Part shown: one piece after another, positions 26,076 through 34,756 of the stretch
How positions within the stretch are numbered: the first letter of the stretch is position 1
Layout of the letters: each line of letters opens with the position of its first letter
Assembly: GCF_900114845.1 (NCBI RefSeq)
Contig: NZ_FOUK01000008.1
Location: forward strand, 62,001-126,000
DNA length: 64,000 nucleotides
Direction of reading: 5' to 3'
Origin: Pimelobacter simplex
GTDB lineage: Bacteria > Actinomycetota > Actinomycetes > Propionibacteriales > Nocardioidaceae
Made by a program: the position numbers and the translations under genes
The notes under the pieces: model-generated
Told to the model about the DNA's origin: nothing
Databases searched by the model: none
Seen by the model: only the letters and a program-made list of their open reading frames with translations

Positions 26076-26277
26076 AGATGTCCTCCAGGTCGACGCCCGG
26101 CACCGCGGCAGGGCAAAAAGGGGGTGTGCTGATACTCCGAAGGTGCATCCTGGCTCAGAAGGCGCGCCACGGGAAGCGCATTCGTCGAAACGGTTACCAA
26201 CTTGGGACATTTCTCGTTCCGGCAGTCCTGGGCGCAAGATCCTCGCGCGGTGCGGCGCCGTGGCCTACGGTTGCGGC

Positions 26278-26676
26278 GTGGTGGACTGGGACTCCCTGAA
26301 GCAGGCCGCGAACGACATCGCGGCACGCGCCTACGCGCCGTACTCCGGCTACCGGGTGGGTGCGGCGGCGCTCGCCGACGACGGGCGCCTCGTCGTGGGC
26401 TGCAACGTCGAGAACGCGGCCTACGGGGTCACCCTGTGCGCCGAGTGCGGCCTGGTCTCCAGCCTGCACGCGAGCGGCGGCGGCCGGCTCACCCACTTCG
26501 TGTGCGTCAACGGCGTCGGTGACGTGATCATGCCGTGCGGACGCTGCCGCCAGCTGCTCTGGGAGAACGGCGGCGCCGGCCTCGAGGTGCTCACCCCACA
26601 GGGTGTGCTCGGCATGGACGCCGTGCTGCCGCAGGCCTTCGGGCCCGACGACCTGAGCGTGGTTCAGGGCGAGTAG
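26278..26676 (+). CDS. cdd: Cytidine deaminase
   Basis: A 132-residue enzyme that converts cytidine or deoxycytidine to uridine or deoxyuridine. The zinc site is complete: Cys54-Ala-Glu56 with the proton-shuttling glutamate, and PCGRC with Cys87 and Cys90. The substrate-binding GCNVENAAYG is at 41-50. Two GTG codons stand in tandem; the first (26278) lies six bases after TACGGT, consistent with a leaderless message. It diverges from the nucleoside importer operon, and its 3' end overlaps the convergent glycosyltransferase by 13 bases. The small size fits the tetrameric class. Confidence 0.95.
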   Translation: MVDWDSLKQAANDIAARAYAPYSGYRVGAAALADDGRLVVGCNVENAAYGVTLCAECGLVSSLHASGGGRLTHFVCVNGVGDVIMPCGRCRQLLWENGGAGLEVLTPQGVLGMDAVLPQAFGPDDLSVVQGE

Positions 26677-27788
26677 GGCCAGGCGATCGCCAGGTAGACG
26701 CCGTAGCCGGCGCTGAGCGCCGTGAGCACGGCCAGCACGACCACGAGGGTGGTGCGCCGGGCTGCCGCGAGCCCGGCCGCGACCGGGAGCAGCAGCGGGA
26801 ACGCGGGCAGCAGCAGGCGCGCCTTCGCCTGGTAGTAGCCGGCGCCGAAGAACGACAGCGCCACCACGACGCCGGCGAAGACGACCAGCGGCCACGGCAC
26901 CCGGTCGGTGGCGAGCAGGACGAGCAGGCCGAGGGCGACCAGCACCACGGCGGCCGTGACGTACAGCGCGAGCGGGCTCTCGCGGGTGAGCAGGTCGCGG
27001 GTCGTGGCCAGGGTGGTGCCGCCGGCGTCGTACGACATCCGCCAGGCGTCGTTCTGGACCCGGAAGTAGCCGTCGGCGCTGCCGAGGCGGTGACCCACCC
27101 AGGCGACGTACCCCAGCAGGCCCAGGGGAGCCAGCGCGCCAGCGACCCAGGGGCGCCAGCCGTCCTCGCGGCGCACGACCGCCACGAGCGCGGCGAGGCC
27201 GACCGCGACGACCAGGGCGGCCGCCGTGGGCCGGGTGAGCCCGGCGAGCAGGCACAGCGCGCCCGCGGCCACCCAGTGCCGGCGCAGCAGCGCCCACAGG
27301 CTCCACGCGACGAGGCCGGTGAACAGCGGCTCGGTGTAGCCCATCGAGAGCACGAGGCTGTGGGGGAGGACGGCCCACAGGCCGGCCAGCAGCACGCCCG
27401 TCCGGCGGTCGCGCACGTGGGTACCGACGGCGTAGATCCCGGCCGCCGCGCCGATGCCGCACAGCCACGCGACGACGACACCGGCGGTGCCCGCACCGCC
27501 CGGCAGCACCGGGTCGACCAGCGCGACGATGCCGGGGAAGAGCGGGAAGAACGCGAGGTTCGTCGGCAGCAGGGTCCCGTCAGGGCCGACGGGGATGGCG
27601 TGGTCGTAGCCGCGGGTGACGATGCGGGCGTACCAGATCGCGTCGGAGCGGCCCAGCAGTGCGAGCAGCGAGGTGTCCCGGCCCGCCGCGAACGCCGCGA
27701 GGACCGCCGTGCAGACGGCGCGCAGGGCGACGAAGAGTCCGACGGCGCAGAGCATCCCGCGGCGGTCGGTCGGCGCGGACCGGAGCAT
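26664..27788 (-). CDS. PIG-V-like membrane glycosyltransferase (GT-C fold)
   Basis: A 374-residue protein with about nine membrane helices. An early luminal loop carries DAIWYARIVTRGYD and a downstream LSMGYTEPLFTGLVAWS segment, both typical of PIG-V-like mannosyltransferases that use polyprenyl-phosphate mannose. The start follows TAGGGT by six bases on the minus strand, so the message may be leaderless. It lies between cdd and deoA but does not fit nucleoside metabolism; cell-envelope mannosylation is the likely role. Confidence 0.8.
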   Translation of the reverse strand: MLRSAPTDRRGMLCAVGLFVALRAVCTAVLAAFAAGRDTSLLALLGRSDAIWYARIVTRGYDHAIPVGPDGTLLPTNLAFFPLFPGIVALVDPVLPGGAGTAGVVVAWLCGIGAAAGIYAVGTHVRDRRTGVLLAGLWAVLPHSLVLSMGYTEPLFTGLVAWSLWALLRRHWVAAGALCLLAGLTRPTAAALVVAVGLAALVAVVRREDGWRPWVAGALAPLGLLGYVAWVGHRLGSADGYFRVQNDAWRMSYDAGGTTLATTRDLLTRESPLALYVTAAVVLVALGLLVLLATDRVPWPLVVFAGVVVALSFFGAGYYQAKARLLLPAFPLLLPVAAGLAAARRTTLVVVLAVLTALSAGYGVYLAIAWPYSP

Positions 27789-27794
27789 GCCGGG

Positions 27795-27829
27795 ACCCTA
27801 CTAGCGGTCCACGAGGTGCCGACTAGGGT
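27795..27829. promoter_or_regulatory. Divergent -10 boxes for deoA and the PIG-V-like gene
   Basis: TAGGGT occurs on the minus strand at 27795-27800 and on the plus strand at 27824-27829. Each lies exactly six bases before the start codon of its gene (27788 and 27836). Only 47 bases separate the two starts, so the two promoters must overlap in their -35 regions. Confidence 0.55.
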
Positions 27830-27835
27830 GCGTGC

Positions 27836-29137
27836 ATGACAGTCGGCAACCACGACGCCGTCGAGGTGATCCTCACCAAGCGCGACGGCCACACCCTCTC
27901 CACCAGCCAGATCGACTGGATGGTGGACCGCTACACCCAGGGAGCGGTGGCCGACGAGCAGATGTCCGCGCTCCTCATGGCGATCCTGCTCAACGGCATG
28001 GACCGCCGCGAGATCGCCGACTGGACCGCGGCGATGATCGCCTCCGGCGTGCGGATGGACTTCTCCTCGCTCAGCCGGCCCACCGCCGACAAGCACTCCA
28101 CCGGCGGCGTCGGCGACAAGATCACGCTGCCACTCGCACCGCTCGTCGCGGCGTGCGGGGTCGCCGTCCCGCAGCTGTCGGGGCGGGGCCTGGGCCACAC
28201 CGGCGGCACCCTCGACAAGCTCGAGTCGATCCCGGGCTGGCGCGCGCTGCTCAGCAACGACGAGATGATGGCCCAGCTCGAGTCGGTCGGCGCGGTGATC
28301 TGCGCGGCCGGCGACGGTCTCGCGCCCGCCGACAAGAAGCTCTACGCCCTGCGCGACGTCACCGGCACCGTCGAGGCGATCCCCCTGATCGCCTCGTCGA
28401 TCATGAGCAAGAAGATCGCCGAGGGCACCGGGGCGCTCGTCCTCGACGTCAAGGTCGGCAGCGGCGCCTTCATGAAGGACGTCGACAAGGCGCGCGAGCT
28501 CGCCGAGGTGATGGTCGCGCTCGGCACCGACGCGGGCGTGCGCACCGTCGCGCTGCTCACCGACATGCAGACCCCGCTCGGCTACACCGCCGGCAACGCC
28601 ATCGAGGTCGCCGAGTCGGTCGAGGTGCTCGCCGGGGGCGGCCCGGCCGACGTCGTCGAGCTCACCCTGGCGCTGGCCCGCGAGATGCTCGCCGGGGCCG
28701 GCCGCGACGACGTCGACCCGGCCGACAAGCTCGCCGACGGCTCCGCGATGGACGCCTGGCGGCGGATGATCCAGGCCCAGGGCGGCGACCCCGACGCCAC
28801 GCTGCCGGTCGCGCGCGAGGAGCACGTCGTCACCGCGCCCTCCGACGGCGTCCTGACCCGCCTCGACGCGCTCTCCGTCGGCATCGCCGCCTGGCGCCTC
28901 GGCGCCGGGCGCGAGCGCAAGGAGGACCCGGTGCAGGCCGGTGCCGGCGTGGTCTGGCACGCCCGGCCCGGCGACGCCGTCACCGCGGGCGCGCCGCTCT
29001 TCACGCTCCGCACCGACACCCCGGAGCGCTTCGACCGCGCGCTCGCCGCGCTCGAGGGCGGCTACGACATCGCGGCGCCCGGCACGTCGTACACGCCGGG
29101 GCCGCTGGTCATCGACCGGGTCGGCGCGCAGGAGTAG
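27836..29137 (+). CDS. deoA: Thymidine/pyrimidine-nucleoside phosphorylase
   Basis: A 433-residue enzyme that splits thymidine, deoxyuridine or uridine with phosphate to the free base plus (deoxy)ribose-1-phosphate. The phosphate-binding KHSTGGVGDK is at residues 86-95 and the family signature SGRGLGHTGGTLDKLES at 115-131. The C-terminal domain carries the expected KxRExDPVQ-like segment (GRERKEDPVQAGAGVVW). ATG at 27836 follows TAGGGT by six bases. Together with the importer and cdd it yields free uracil and thymine, the substrates for the catabolic cluster 8 kb downstream. Confidence 0.95.
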   Translation: MTVGNHDAVEVILTKRDGHTLSTSQIDWMVDRYTQGAVADEQMSALLMAILLNGMDRREIADWTAAMIASGVRMDFSSLSRPTADKHSTGGVGDKITLPLAPLVAACGVAVPQLSGRGLGHTGGTLDKLESIPGWRALLSNDEMMAQLESVGAVICAAGDGLAPADKKLYALRDVTGTVEAIPLIASSIMSKKIAEGTGALVLDVKVGSGAFMKDVDKARELAEVMVALGTDAGVRTVALLTDMQTPLGYTAGNAIEVAESVEVLAGGGPADVVELTLALAREMLAGAGRDDVDPADKLADGSAMDAWRRMIQAQGGDPDATLPVAREEHVVTAPSDGVLTRLDALSVGIAAWRLGAGRERKEDPVQAGAGVVWHARPGDAVTAGAPLFTLRTDTPERFDRALAALEGGYDIAAPGTSYTPGPLVIDRVGAQE

Positions 29138-29139
29138 TC

Positions 29140-30561
29140 GTGGCCGCCTCCGCGCGCGGAACCGTCTTCTCCCGCACCCCGGTCGCGCGCGCGGCGGTCG
29201 ACCACGCGCTCGCGCAGGTGCGCGACGGCTGCTTCTGGCTCGACGACGTGCCCGGCCGGGTCGGCTACCCGGCCCTGACCGGCTCGGCCGACACCGACCT
29301 GCTCGTCGTCGGTGGCGGCTACTGCGGCCTGTGGACGGCGCTCGTGGCCAAGCAGCGCGAGCCCGGCCGCCGGGTCGTGCTCATCGAGGCCGAGCAGGTG
29401 GGCTGGGCCGCCTCGGGGCGCAACGGCGGCTTCTGCGCCGCCAGCATCACCCACGGCGAGGAGAACGGCCGCTCCCGCTGGCCCGACGAGTACGACGAGC
29501 TGGAGCGTCTCGGCCTGGCCAACCTCGAAGCGATCGAGGCGACCGTGCGCGAGCTCGGCATCGACTGCGACTACGAGCGCACCGGCGAGCTCGACGTCGC
29601 CATCGAGCCGCACCAGGTCGCGGACCTGCGGGCCGGCGGTGCCGAGGTGATCGAGGCCGACGCGCTGCGCGCGATGGTGAACAGCCCGACGTACCTGGCC
29701 GGCGTGCTCGACCCCGACGTCGCGATGGTGCACCCGGCGAAGCTCGCCGTCGAGCTGGCCCGGGTGGCCGCCGAGCTCGGCGTCGAGATCTTCGAGCACA
29801 CCCGCGCCACCGGCCTCGACGGCGGCGGCCGCACCGGACCGGTCCGGGTCCGCACCCCGCGCGGCACGATCACCGCGCGCCGGGTGGCGCTGGCGACCAA
29901 CGTCTTCCCCAGCCTGCTCGCGCGCTACCGGATGCACACCGTCCCGGTCTACGACTACGCGCTCATGACCGAGCCGCTCACCCCCGCGCAGCTCGCGTCG
30001 GTCGGGTGGGAGGGCCGCCAGGGCGTCGGCGACCTGGCCAACCAGTTCCACTACTACCGGATCAGCCGCGACCACCGGATCCTGTGGGGCGGCTACGACG
30101 CGATCTACCACTACGGGCGCCGGGTGCGGCCCGAGTACGAGCACCGGCCCGCGACGTACCGGCGGCTGGCCGAGCACTTCCTCACCACGTTCCCCCAGCT
30201 CGAGGGCGTTCGGTTCAGCCACCAGTGGGCCGGCGCGATCGACACCTCGACCCGGTTCTGCGCGTTCTTCGGGCTCGCGATGCGCGGCCGGGTCGCGCAC
30301 GCGGCCGGCTTCACCGGGCTCGGCGTCGGCGCCACCCGGTTCGCGGCCGAGGTGATGCTCGACCGCCTCGCCGGTCTCGACTCCGAGCGGACCCGTCTCG
30401 CCATGGTGCGCCAGACGCCGCTGCCGTTCCCGCCCGAGCCGATCGCCTCCGTCGGCATCCAGGCGACCCGCTGGTCGCTCGACCGCGCCGACCACCACGG
30501 AGGCCACCGCAACGCCTGGCTCCGCACCCTTGACGCCCTCGGGCTGGGGTTCGACTCGTGA
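29140..30561 (+). CDS. FAD-dependent oxidoreductase (DAO family)
   Basis: A 473-residue flavoprotein of the D-amino acid oxidase superfamily. The dinucleotide loop GGGYCG is at about residues 58-63, then WAASGRNGGFCAASITHG, which resembles PuuB-like amine oxidases. The C-terminal half has the FAD-closing segment HAAGFTGLGVGATRFAAEVM. The GTG start at 29140 is preceded by AGGAG five bases upstream, right after the deoA stop, so it is probably in the deoA operon. The stop overlaps the cupin gene start. Likely substrate is an amine or amino acid; nothing here fixes which. Confidence 0.85.
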   Translation: MAASARGTVFSRTPVARAAVDHALAQVRDGCFWLDDVPGRVGYPALTGSADTDLLVVGGGYCGLWTALVAKQREPGRRVVLIEAEQVGWAASGRNGGFCAASITHGEENGRSRWPDEYDELERLGLANLEAIEATVRELGIDCDYERTGELDVAIEPHQVADLRAGGAEVIEADALRAMVNSPTYLAGVLDPDVAMVHPAKLAVELARVAAELGVEIFEHTRATGLDGGGRTGPVRVRTPRGTITARRVALATNVFPSLLARYRMHTVPVYDYALMTEPLTPAQLASVGWEGRQGVGDLANQFHYYRISRDHRILWGGYDAIYHYGRRVRPEYEHRPATYRRLAEHFLTTFPQLEGVRFSHQWAGAIDTSTRFCAFFGLAMRGRVAHAAGFTGLGVGATRFAAEVMLDRLAGLDSERTRLAMVRQTPLPFPPEPIASVGIQATRWSLDRADHHGGHRNAWLRTLDALGLGFDS

Positions 30562-30890
30562 ACGAGCGCCACGTCGACGTCCTCGGTGCCGACGTCCCGC
30601 ACGAGCCGGTCCCGGCCGCCGACACCGTCGCCGGTACGCCGACCACGGGCGTCGTCGAGCTCGGCACCTTCCACGGCGTCGAGCTCGGGATCTGGGAGAT
30701 CACGCCCGGCGTCGTCCGCGACGTCGAGGCGGACGAGGTGTTCGTCGTCCTCGAGGGCGAGGGGACGGTCCGCTTCGTCGACTCCGGCGAGACCGTCGAC
30801 CTGCGACCGGGCGCGCTCGTCCGCCTGGACGCGGGGGAGCGCACCGAGTGGGAGATCCGCTCCCGCCTGCGCAAGCTCTACCTCGCCTGA
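30558..30890 (+). CDS. Cupin domain protein (DUF861/cupin_3 type)
   Basis: A 110-residue single cupin. The core reads LGIWEITPGVVRDVEADEVF, then VVLEGEGTVRFVDSGETVDL and LDAGERTEWEI, the cupin_3 pattern; the usual metal-ligand histidines are largely replaced by acidic residues. The GTG start overlaps the oxidoreductase stop (GTGA). Paired cupins near DAO-type oxidases are common and may handle the product or sense the substrate. Function unassigned. It ends 11 bases before a very long hairpin. Confidence 0.8.
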   Translation: MNERHVDVLGADVPHEPVPAADTVAGTPTTGVVELGTFHGVELGIWEITPGVVRDVEADEVFVVLEGEGTVRFVDSGETVDLRPGALVRLDAGERTEWEIRSRLRKLYLA

Positions 30891-30901
30891 CCTCAAAACG
30901 C

Positions 30902-31005
30902 CGAAGTGCGTGGGTTGCGGGTCCGAAGTGGGCAGGTTGCGGGGTCGAGATCGGAATCTCGACCCCGCAACCGCCGTACTTCGGGGCCGCAACCCACGCA
31001 CTTCG
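30902..31005. repeat. Nested inverted repeat of about 104 bases between convergent operons
   Basis: The outer arms, 30902-30920 and 30987-31005, are perfect 19-base complements (left arm CGAAGTGCGTGGGTTGCGG). A 7-base pair of arms lies inside (CCGAAGT 30923-30929 with ACTTCGG 30978-30984). The innermost stem is a perfect 17 pairs (30935-30951 with 30956-30972) closed by a CGGA loop. The left half also holds two tandem copies of a 22-base unit starting at 30902 and 30924. It sits between the cupin gene and the convergent DUF1116 gene, so it probably terminates both transcripts; the repeat content suggests a mobile or REP-like origin. Confidence 0.85.
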
Positions 31006-31012
31006 TGGGGGG

Positions 31013-32431
31013 TCAGGCCTCCGCGCGGGTGCGGGTGCGCTGGGCCAGCTCGGCCAGGGCGGCCGGGAAGATCGACGCCGGGGGCGTGACCAGGCCGGCG
31101 CCGACCTGGCCGACGCCCGCGAGCTTGCCGGCCATGCCGGTGTTGATCTGCGGGAGGATGCCGGTGCGGCACACCGACGAGACGTCGATGCCCGTGGCGG
31201 CGCCGGCGAAGTCGAGGACCGGGATCGGCCAGCGGTTGTTCTCGCCGATGGTGATCTCGCGCATCCGGCGGCTGGTGGCCAGGGCGTCGGGGACGGTGCC
31301 GCCGACGAAGCGGACGATCGCCGGGGCGGCGGCCATCGCGAAGCCACCGATGCCGGCGGTCTCGGTGATGGCGGAGTCGCCGATGTCCGGGTTGGCGTCG
31401 TCCGGGCCGTAGTCGCCGAGGAAGAGACCCTCGGCGAGCTGGGCCGGGCCGGTGAACCACTGGTCGCCGGTGCCGGAGACCTGGATGCCGAAGTCGGTGC
31501 CGTTGCGGGCCATCGCGACGACCATCGTCGAGCCGGGGATGTCGCGGCCCGCGTCGAGAGCGAGCTTGCACGCCGGCATGGCGATGTTGAGGAAGAAGTG
31601 GTCGTTGCCGCCGATGAACGCGAACGCCTCGGCGATCTCGTCCGACGAGCGGTTCGCGCGGACCAGGGCCGGCGCGAGGTCGCGCATGAGCATCAGCGTG
31701 CCGGCGCGGTTGCGGTTGTGCGCCTCGTCGCCCATCTGCAGCATCTGGCCGAGGATCGCGGTGGCGTCGACCGGGTCGGACGCCGCGACGGCCTCACCGA
31801 GCAGCGGGCCGAGGACGTCGCGCATCCAGCGCAGCCGCTCGAGCACCTCGGGGCCGTACGCGCCGTAGCGCAGCACCTTGCCGAGACCCTCGTTGAGCGA
31901 GCAGTAGGTACGGCGACCGGTGGCCGGGTCCTCGAGGATGAACATCCACATCGACGGCGACACGACGCCGGCCATCGGGCCGACGGCGCTGCGGTGGTGG
32001 CACGGCTCGAGCGACACATTGGCGCCCGACGCGAAGAGCGCCTCGGCGTCCTCGGGAGAGTCGACGAGCCCCTCGAAGGCGGCGGCGCCCATGAGCGCGC
32101 CGCGCAGCGGGCCGGAGGCGCGCTCCCACTCGATCGGCGGGCCGGCGTGGAGGAACTGGCCCTTCTCGAGGCCGAGCAGCTCGGAGGCCGGCGCGACGCC
32201 GACGAGCAGCGCCTGGACGTCGAGCATCCGCGAGACCGCGAGCGCGTTGGCGTCGCGGCGCAGCGGGTCGGCGGCGACGGTGGCGAGGTCGTCGGTGGTG
32301 CCCTCCATCGGGGGCTTCCAGTCGACGCGCTCGACCGGGACGGCCTGGGCCTCGACGGCGGCGGCGAACATGTCGGCGCCGACGGCGGCGACGGCCGCGG
32401 GGGACTGGCTGGGCAGGGACGTGGTGCTCAT
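31013..32431 (-). CDS. DUF1116 protein, AllG/YlbE-like transcarbamylase subunit
   Basis: A 472-residue DUF1116 protein. Conserved features include a central LEPCHHRSAVGPMAGVVSPS segment, a TLMLMRDLAPALV helix, and GGNDHFFLNIAMPACKLALD. In E. coli the related YlbE (AllG) works with FdrA (AllF) and YlbF (AllH) as oxamic transcarbamylase, which phosphorolyses oxalurate to oxamate and carbamoyl phosphate. Here it is the last gene of a coupled DUF2877-fdrA-DUF1116 operon. With a barbiturase in the same region, ureidomalonate is a more likely substrate than oxalurate (inference). It starts at ATG 32431 overlapping the fdrA stop. Confidence 0.85.
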   Translation of the reverse strand: MSTTSLPSQSPAAVAAVGADMFAAAVEAQAVPVERVDWKPPMEGTTDDLATVAADPLRRDANALAVSRMLDVQALLVGVAPASELLGLEKGQFLHAGPPIEWERASGPLRGALMGAAAFEGLVDSPEDAEALFASGANVSLEPCHHRSAVGPMAGVVSPSMWMFILEDPATGRRTYCSLNEGLGKVLRYGAYGPEVLERLRWMRDVLGPLLGEAVAASDPVDATAILGQMLQMGDEAHNRNRAGTLMLMRDLAPALVRANRSSDEIAEAFAFIGGNDHFFLNIAMPACKLALDAGRDIPGSTMVVAMARNGTDFGIQVSGTGDQWFTGPAQLAEGLFLGDYGPDDANPDIGDSAITETAGIGGFAMAAAPAIVRFVGGTVPDALATSRRMREITIGENNRWPIPVLDFAGAATGIDVSSVCRTGILPQINTGMAGKLAGVGQVGAGLVTPPASIFPAALAELAQRTRTRAEA

Positions 32432-33903
32432 CGGGCTCCTCCGGTGGCGAGGGCGACCGCGCGGCGGGTGGCGGCGGCGTTGGACAGGTGGACCTCGGCG
32501 CCGGCAGCGGCGAGCGCCTCGGCCTGGCGGGTGAGGCCCTGCTGGTCGGCCGAGGTGCCGACGCAGGCGACGACGACGGGCACGTCGCGGGCGGCGCGCG
32601 CGGCGGCGATCGCCGGGGCGAGGTCGCCGGCCGGGTCGTCCTGCGCACCGTGCCCGAGGACGACGTCCATCAGGATCACCGCGGTGTCGGGGTCGGCCGC
32701 GACCTTGGTGAGGTGCTCGAGGCGCAGCGTCGGGTCGATCATCGGGTGCGCGCGGCCGCGGGTGAGGCCGTCGTCGCCGAAGTCGATCATCAGGTGGCCC
32801 GGGCTGAGCAGGCTCGCGTCGAGCGCCAGCTCGGGGGAGAGCGGGATGTTGCTGCGGATGTCGCCGACGCTCGCGGCGGCCAGCAGCATCGCCTCGTCGC
32901 ACAGCGTGCCGCCGACGAACAGGCCACGCAGCGCGCTGCCGCCGTCGGGGGCGGGGACGGCGGGCGTGCCCCACACCGGCCACTCCGGGACGGCGACGCC
33001 GAGGTCGCCCAGGAGCGCCTCGACCTGGGTGGTGATGTCGGGCTGGCCCGCGCCGAGCAGCGCGAAGCGGACCGGGGTGCCGAGCGTCGCGGCGTACTCC
33101 TCGACGGCGGCGGCCACCTCGGGCGCCGGCGGCTTGGAGACGACGACGATGTGCTCGACGCTCGGATCGGCGTCGAGCCGGTCGAGCGCCGTCGTGGTGG
33201 AGATGCCGCCGATGGCCGACGACAGGTCGCGCCCGCCCACGCCGAGCGCCGCGGCCACACCGACGCCCGCGGCGTCGAGCAGGGCCAGGATCTGCTGGCA
33301 GCCGGTGCCCGAGGCGGCGACGATGCCGACCCGGCCGGGCGTGACGGTGTTGGCGAAGCCGAGGCCCAGACCGCCGACGACGGCGGTGCCGCAGTCGGGC
33401 CCCATGACGAGGAGGCCGCGGTCGCGGGCGATCCGCTTCATGGCGAGCTCCTGGTCGACCGGGACGTTGTCGCTGAAGATCATCACGTCGCTGCCGGCGT
33501 CGAGGGCGTCCATCGCCTCGACGAGCGCGGAGGCGCCGGGCACCGAGACGAGCGCGAGCCCGCCGCCGGCGCGGCGCAGGGCGGAGCCGGTGGTCCGCGG
33601 TGGGGCGGTCACCTCGCCGCCGGTGGAGCCCTTGCGGGCAGCAGCCAGCGCCGCGTCGACGGCGGCGAGGGCGGCGGGCAGCACGCTCTCGTCGTCGAGG
33701 CGCAGTGCGACCACCATGTCGTTGGGGGATGCGGCAGGCAGGGTGAAGCCCATGCCCTGCAGCACCTCCAGGTTGAGATCGGTCGCCATGGCCACCTGGG
33801 CGGCGGTGACTCCGGGCGTGGCCGCGACGTCGCGGCTCACCTGGAGCAGGGCGACGCTGTCGGCGTAGGCGCCGGGACGGATCTCGACGTGCTCGACGGT
33901 CAT
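32428..33903 (-). CDS. fdrA: FdrA/AllF-like transcarbamylase subunit
   Basis: A 491-residue protein of the FdrA family, built like succinyl-CoA synthetase domains. Visible motifs are GPDCGT (168-173) and SGTGCQQ (198-204) in a Rossmann-like domain, then a second domain with GGTLCDEAM and VILMDVVLGHGAQDDPAG. FdrA, DUF1116 and DUF2877 proteins form the oxamic transcarbamylase of E. coli. AGGGAG lies upstream of the ATG, which overlaps the DUF2877 stop by four bases. The gene order DUF2877-fdrA-DUF1116 and tight coupling argue for one complex. A carbamate kinase 15 kb away would use the carbamoyl phosphate formed. Confidence 0.9.
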   Translation of the reverse strand: MTVEHVEIRPGAYADSVALLQVSRDVAATPGVTAAQVAMATDLNLEVLQGMGFTLPAASPNDMVVALRLDDESVLPAALAAVDAALAAARKGSTGGEVTAPPRTTGSALRRAGGGLALVSVPGASALVEAMDALDAGSDVMIFSDNVPVDQELAMKRIARDRGLLVMGPDCGTAVVGGLGLGFANTVTPGRVGIVAASGTGCQQILALLDAAGVGVAAALGVGGRDLSSAIGGISTTTALDRLDADPSVEHIVVVSKPPAPEVAAAVEEYAATLGTPVRFALLGAGQPDITTQVEALLGDLGVAVPEWPVWGTPAVPAPDGGSALRGLFVGGTLCDEAMLLAAASVGDIRSNIPLSPELALDASLLSPGHLMIDFGDDGLTRGRAHPMIDPTLRLEHLTKVAADPDTAVILMDVVLGHGAQDDPAGDLAPAIAAARAARDVPVVVACVGTSADQQGLTRQAEALAAAGAEVHLSNAAATRRAVALATGGAR

Positions 33904-34721
33904 CGAGGACTCCCTTCAAGGGGTGTTGCGGGGCTGGACGGGACAGAAGGACGGAGGGCGAGGAGGGCGCCGAGGAGCATCCCGGCGCCGGAGGTGTGGC
34001 CAACGGCGCGCAGGGCGGTCACCGCGGCGGCGACCTCCCGGCCGGTGCCGAGGGCGAGGAGGAGCCGGCGGAACGGCGGGATCGAGGCCCCGTCGATCGC
34101 ATCGGCGAGCAGCGTCGCGGAGAGCGCGGTCGTGCGGTGCGCGTCGGCCCGGACGGCGAGCGCCACCGCGTCCGGGTCGCCGCCGGCCGCGCGGGTCGTG
34201 ACGAGCCAGCCGGACAGGACGTCGTCGCCGACCGGGGTGAGGCCGTCGCCGCGCCCCAGCAGCGCCCGGACGGCGGCGGGGTCGCCCGCCGCGAGGGCGT
34301 CGAGAGCCTCGGCCGGCAGCTGACGTCGTACGACGTCGAGGTCGGGGCCGGCCGCCGCCAGCCGCTCGCCGGCGACCACCGGGTCGGGCAGCGGGGGCGC
34401 GTCGGTGGCGACGATCCGGTCCACGCCGACACTCAGGCCGGCCAGGCGCAGCACGCCGTCGCCCACGGGGACCGGGTCGCCGACGGCGACCTCGGGCAGC
34501 GCGGCGAGCGTGGTCGCGATCGCGGACGGCACGTGCACGGCACCGCGGGCCACGACGCCGACGACCCGCTCGTCCACGCGGACGTAGACCGCCTCGCGCC
34601 CGGAGTGCAGCACGGTCCCGACCCGTGGGGGGCCCGCCAGCAGGTCGCGGAGCGCGGCTCCGCCCGCTCCCGCGACGCGGCCCGGGGGCAGCGTCGACGA
34701 CGAGAGGGCGGGATCCGGCAC
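33900..34721 (-). CDS. DUF2877 protein, AllH/YlbF-like transcarbamylase subunit
   Basis: A 273-residue DUF2877 protein. The diagnostic motif GRGDGLTPVGDDVLSG is at residues 156-171, followed by a HTSGAGMLLGALLAL segment near the C-terminus. It is first in the operon with fdrA and the DUF1116 gene. The GTG start at 34721 is seven bases after TAGCGT on the minus strand, so the message is probably leaderless. It is divergent from the PucR-type regulator with only 35 bases between starts, which makes shared control almost certain. Role: third subunit of a ureido-acid transcarbamylase. Confidence 0.85.
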   Translation of the reverse strand: MPDPALSSSTLPPGRVAGAGGAALRDLLAGPPRVGTVLHSGREAVYVRVDERVVGVVARGAVHVPSAIATTLAALPEVAVGDPVPVGDGVLRLAGLSVGVDRIVATDAPPLPDPVVAGERLAAAGPDLDVVRRQLPAEALDALAAGDPAAVRALLGRGDGLTPVGDDVLSGWLVTTRAAGGDPDAVALAVRADAHRTTALSATLLADAIDGASIPPFRRLLLALGTGREVAAAVTALRAVGHTSGAGMLLGALLALRPSVPSSPATPLEGSPR

Positions 34722-34756
34722 TTGTCGGACGCTAACGGGTGGGTATCGTGCATCGA
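34722..34756. promoter_or_regulatory. Overlapping divergent promoters of the transcarbamylase operon and its regulator
   Basis: Plus strand: TTGTCG (34722-34727), 16 bases, TATCGT (34744-34749), then seven bases to the ATG at 34757. Minus strand: TTCGAT (34757-34752), 17 bases, TAGCGT (34734-34729), then seven bases to the GTG at 34721. Each -35 box lies at or beside the other gene's start codon. A protein bound anywhere here would affect both directions. Confidence 0.6.

Noticed and set aside
26076..26277. A riboswitch or operator between the nucleoside lipoprotein and cdd genes
   Set aside because: Apart from the TACGGT hexamer before cdd I could not find a convincing paired structure or palindrome in this gap.
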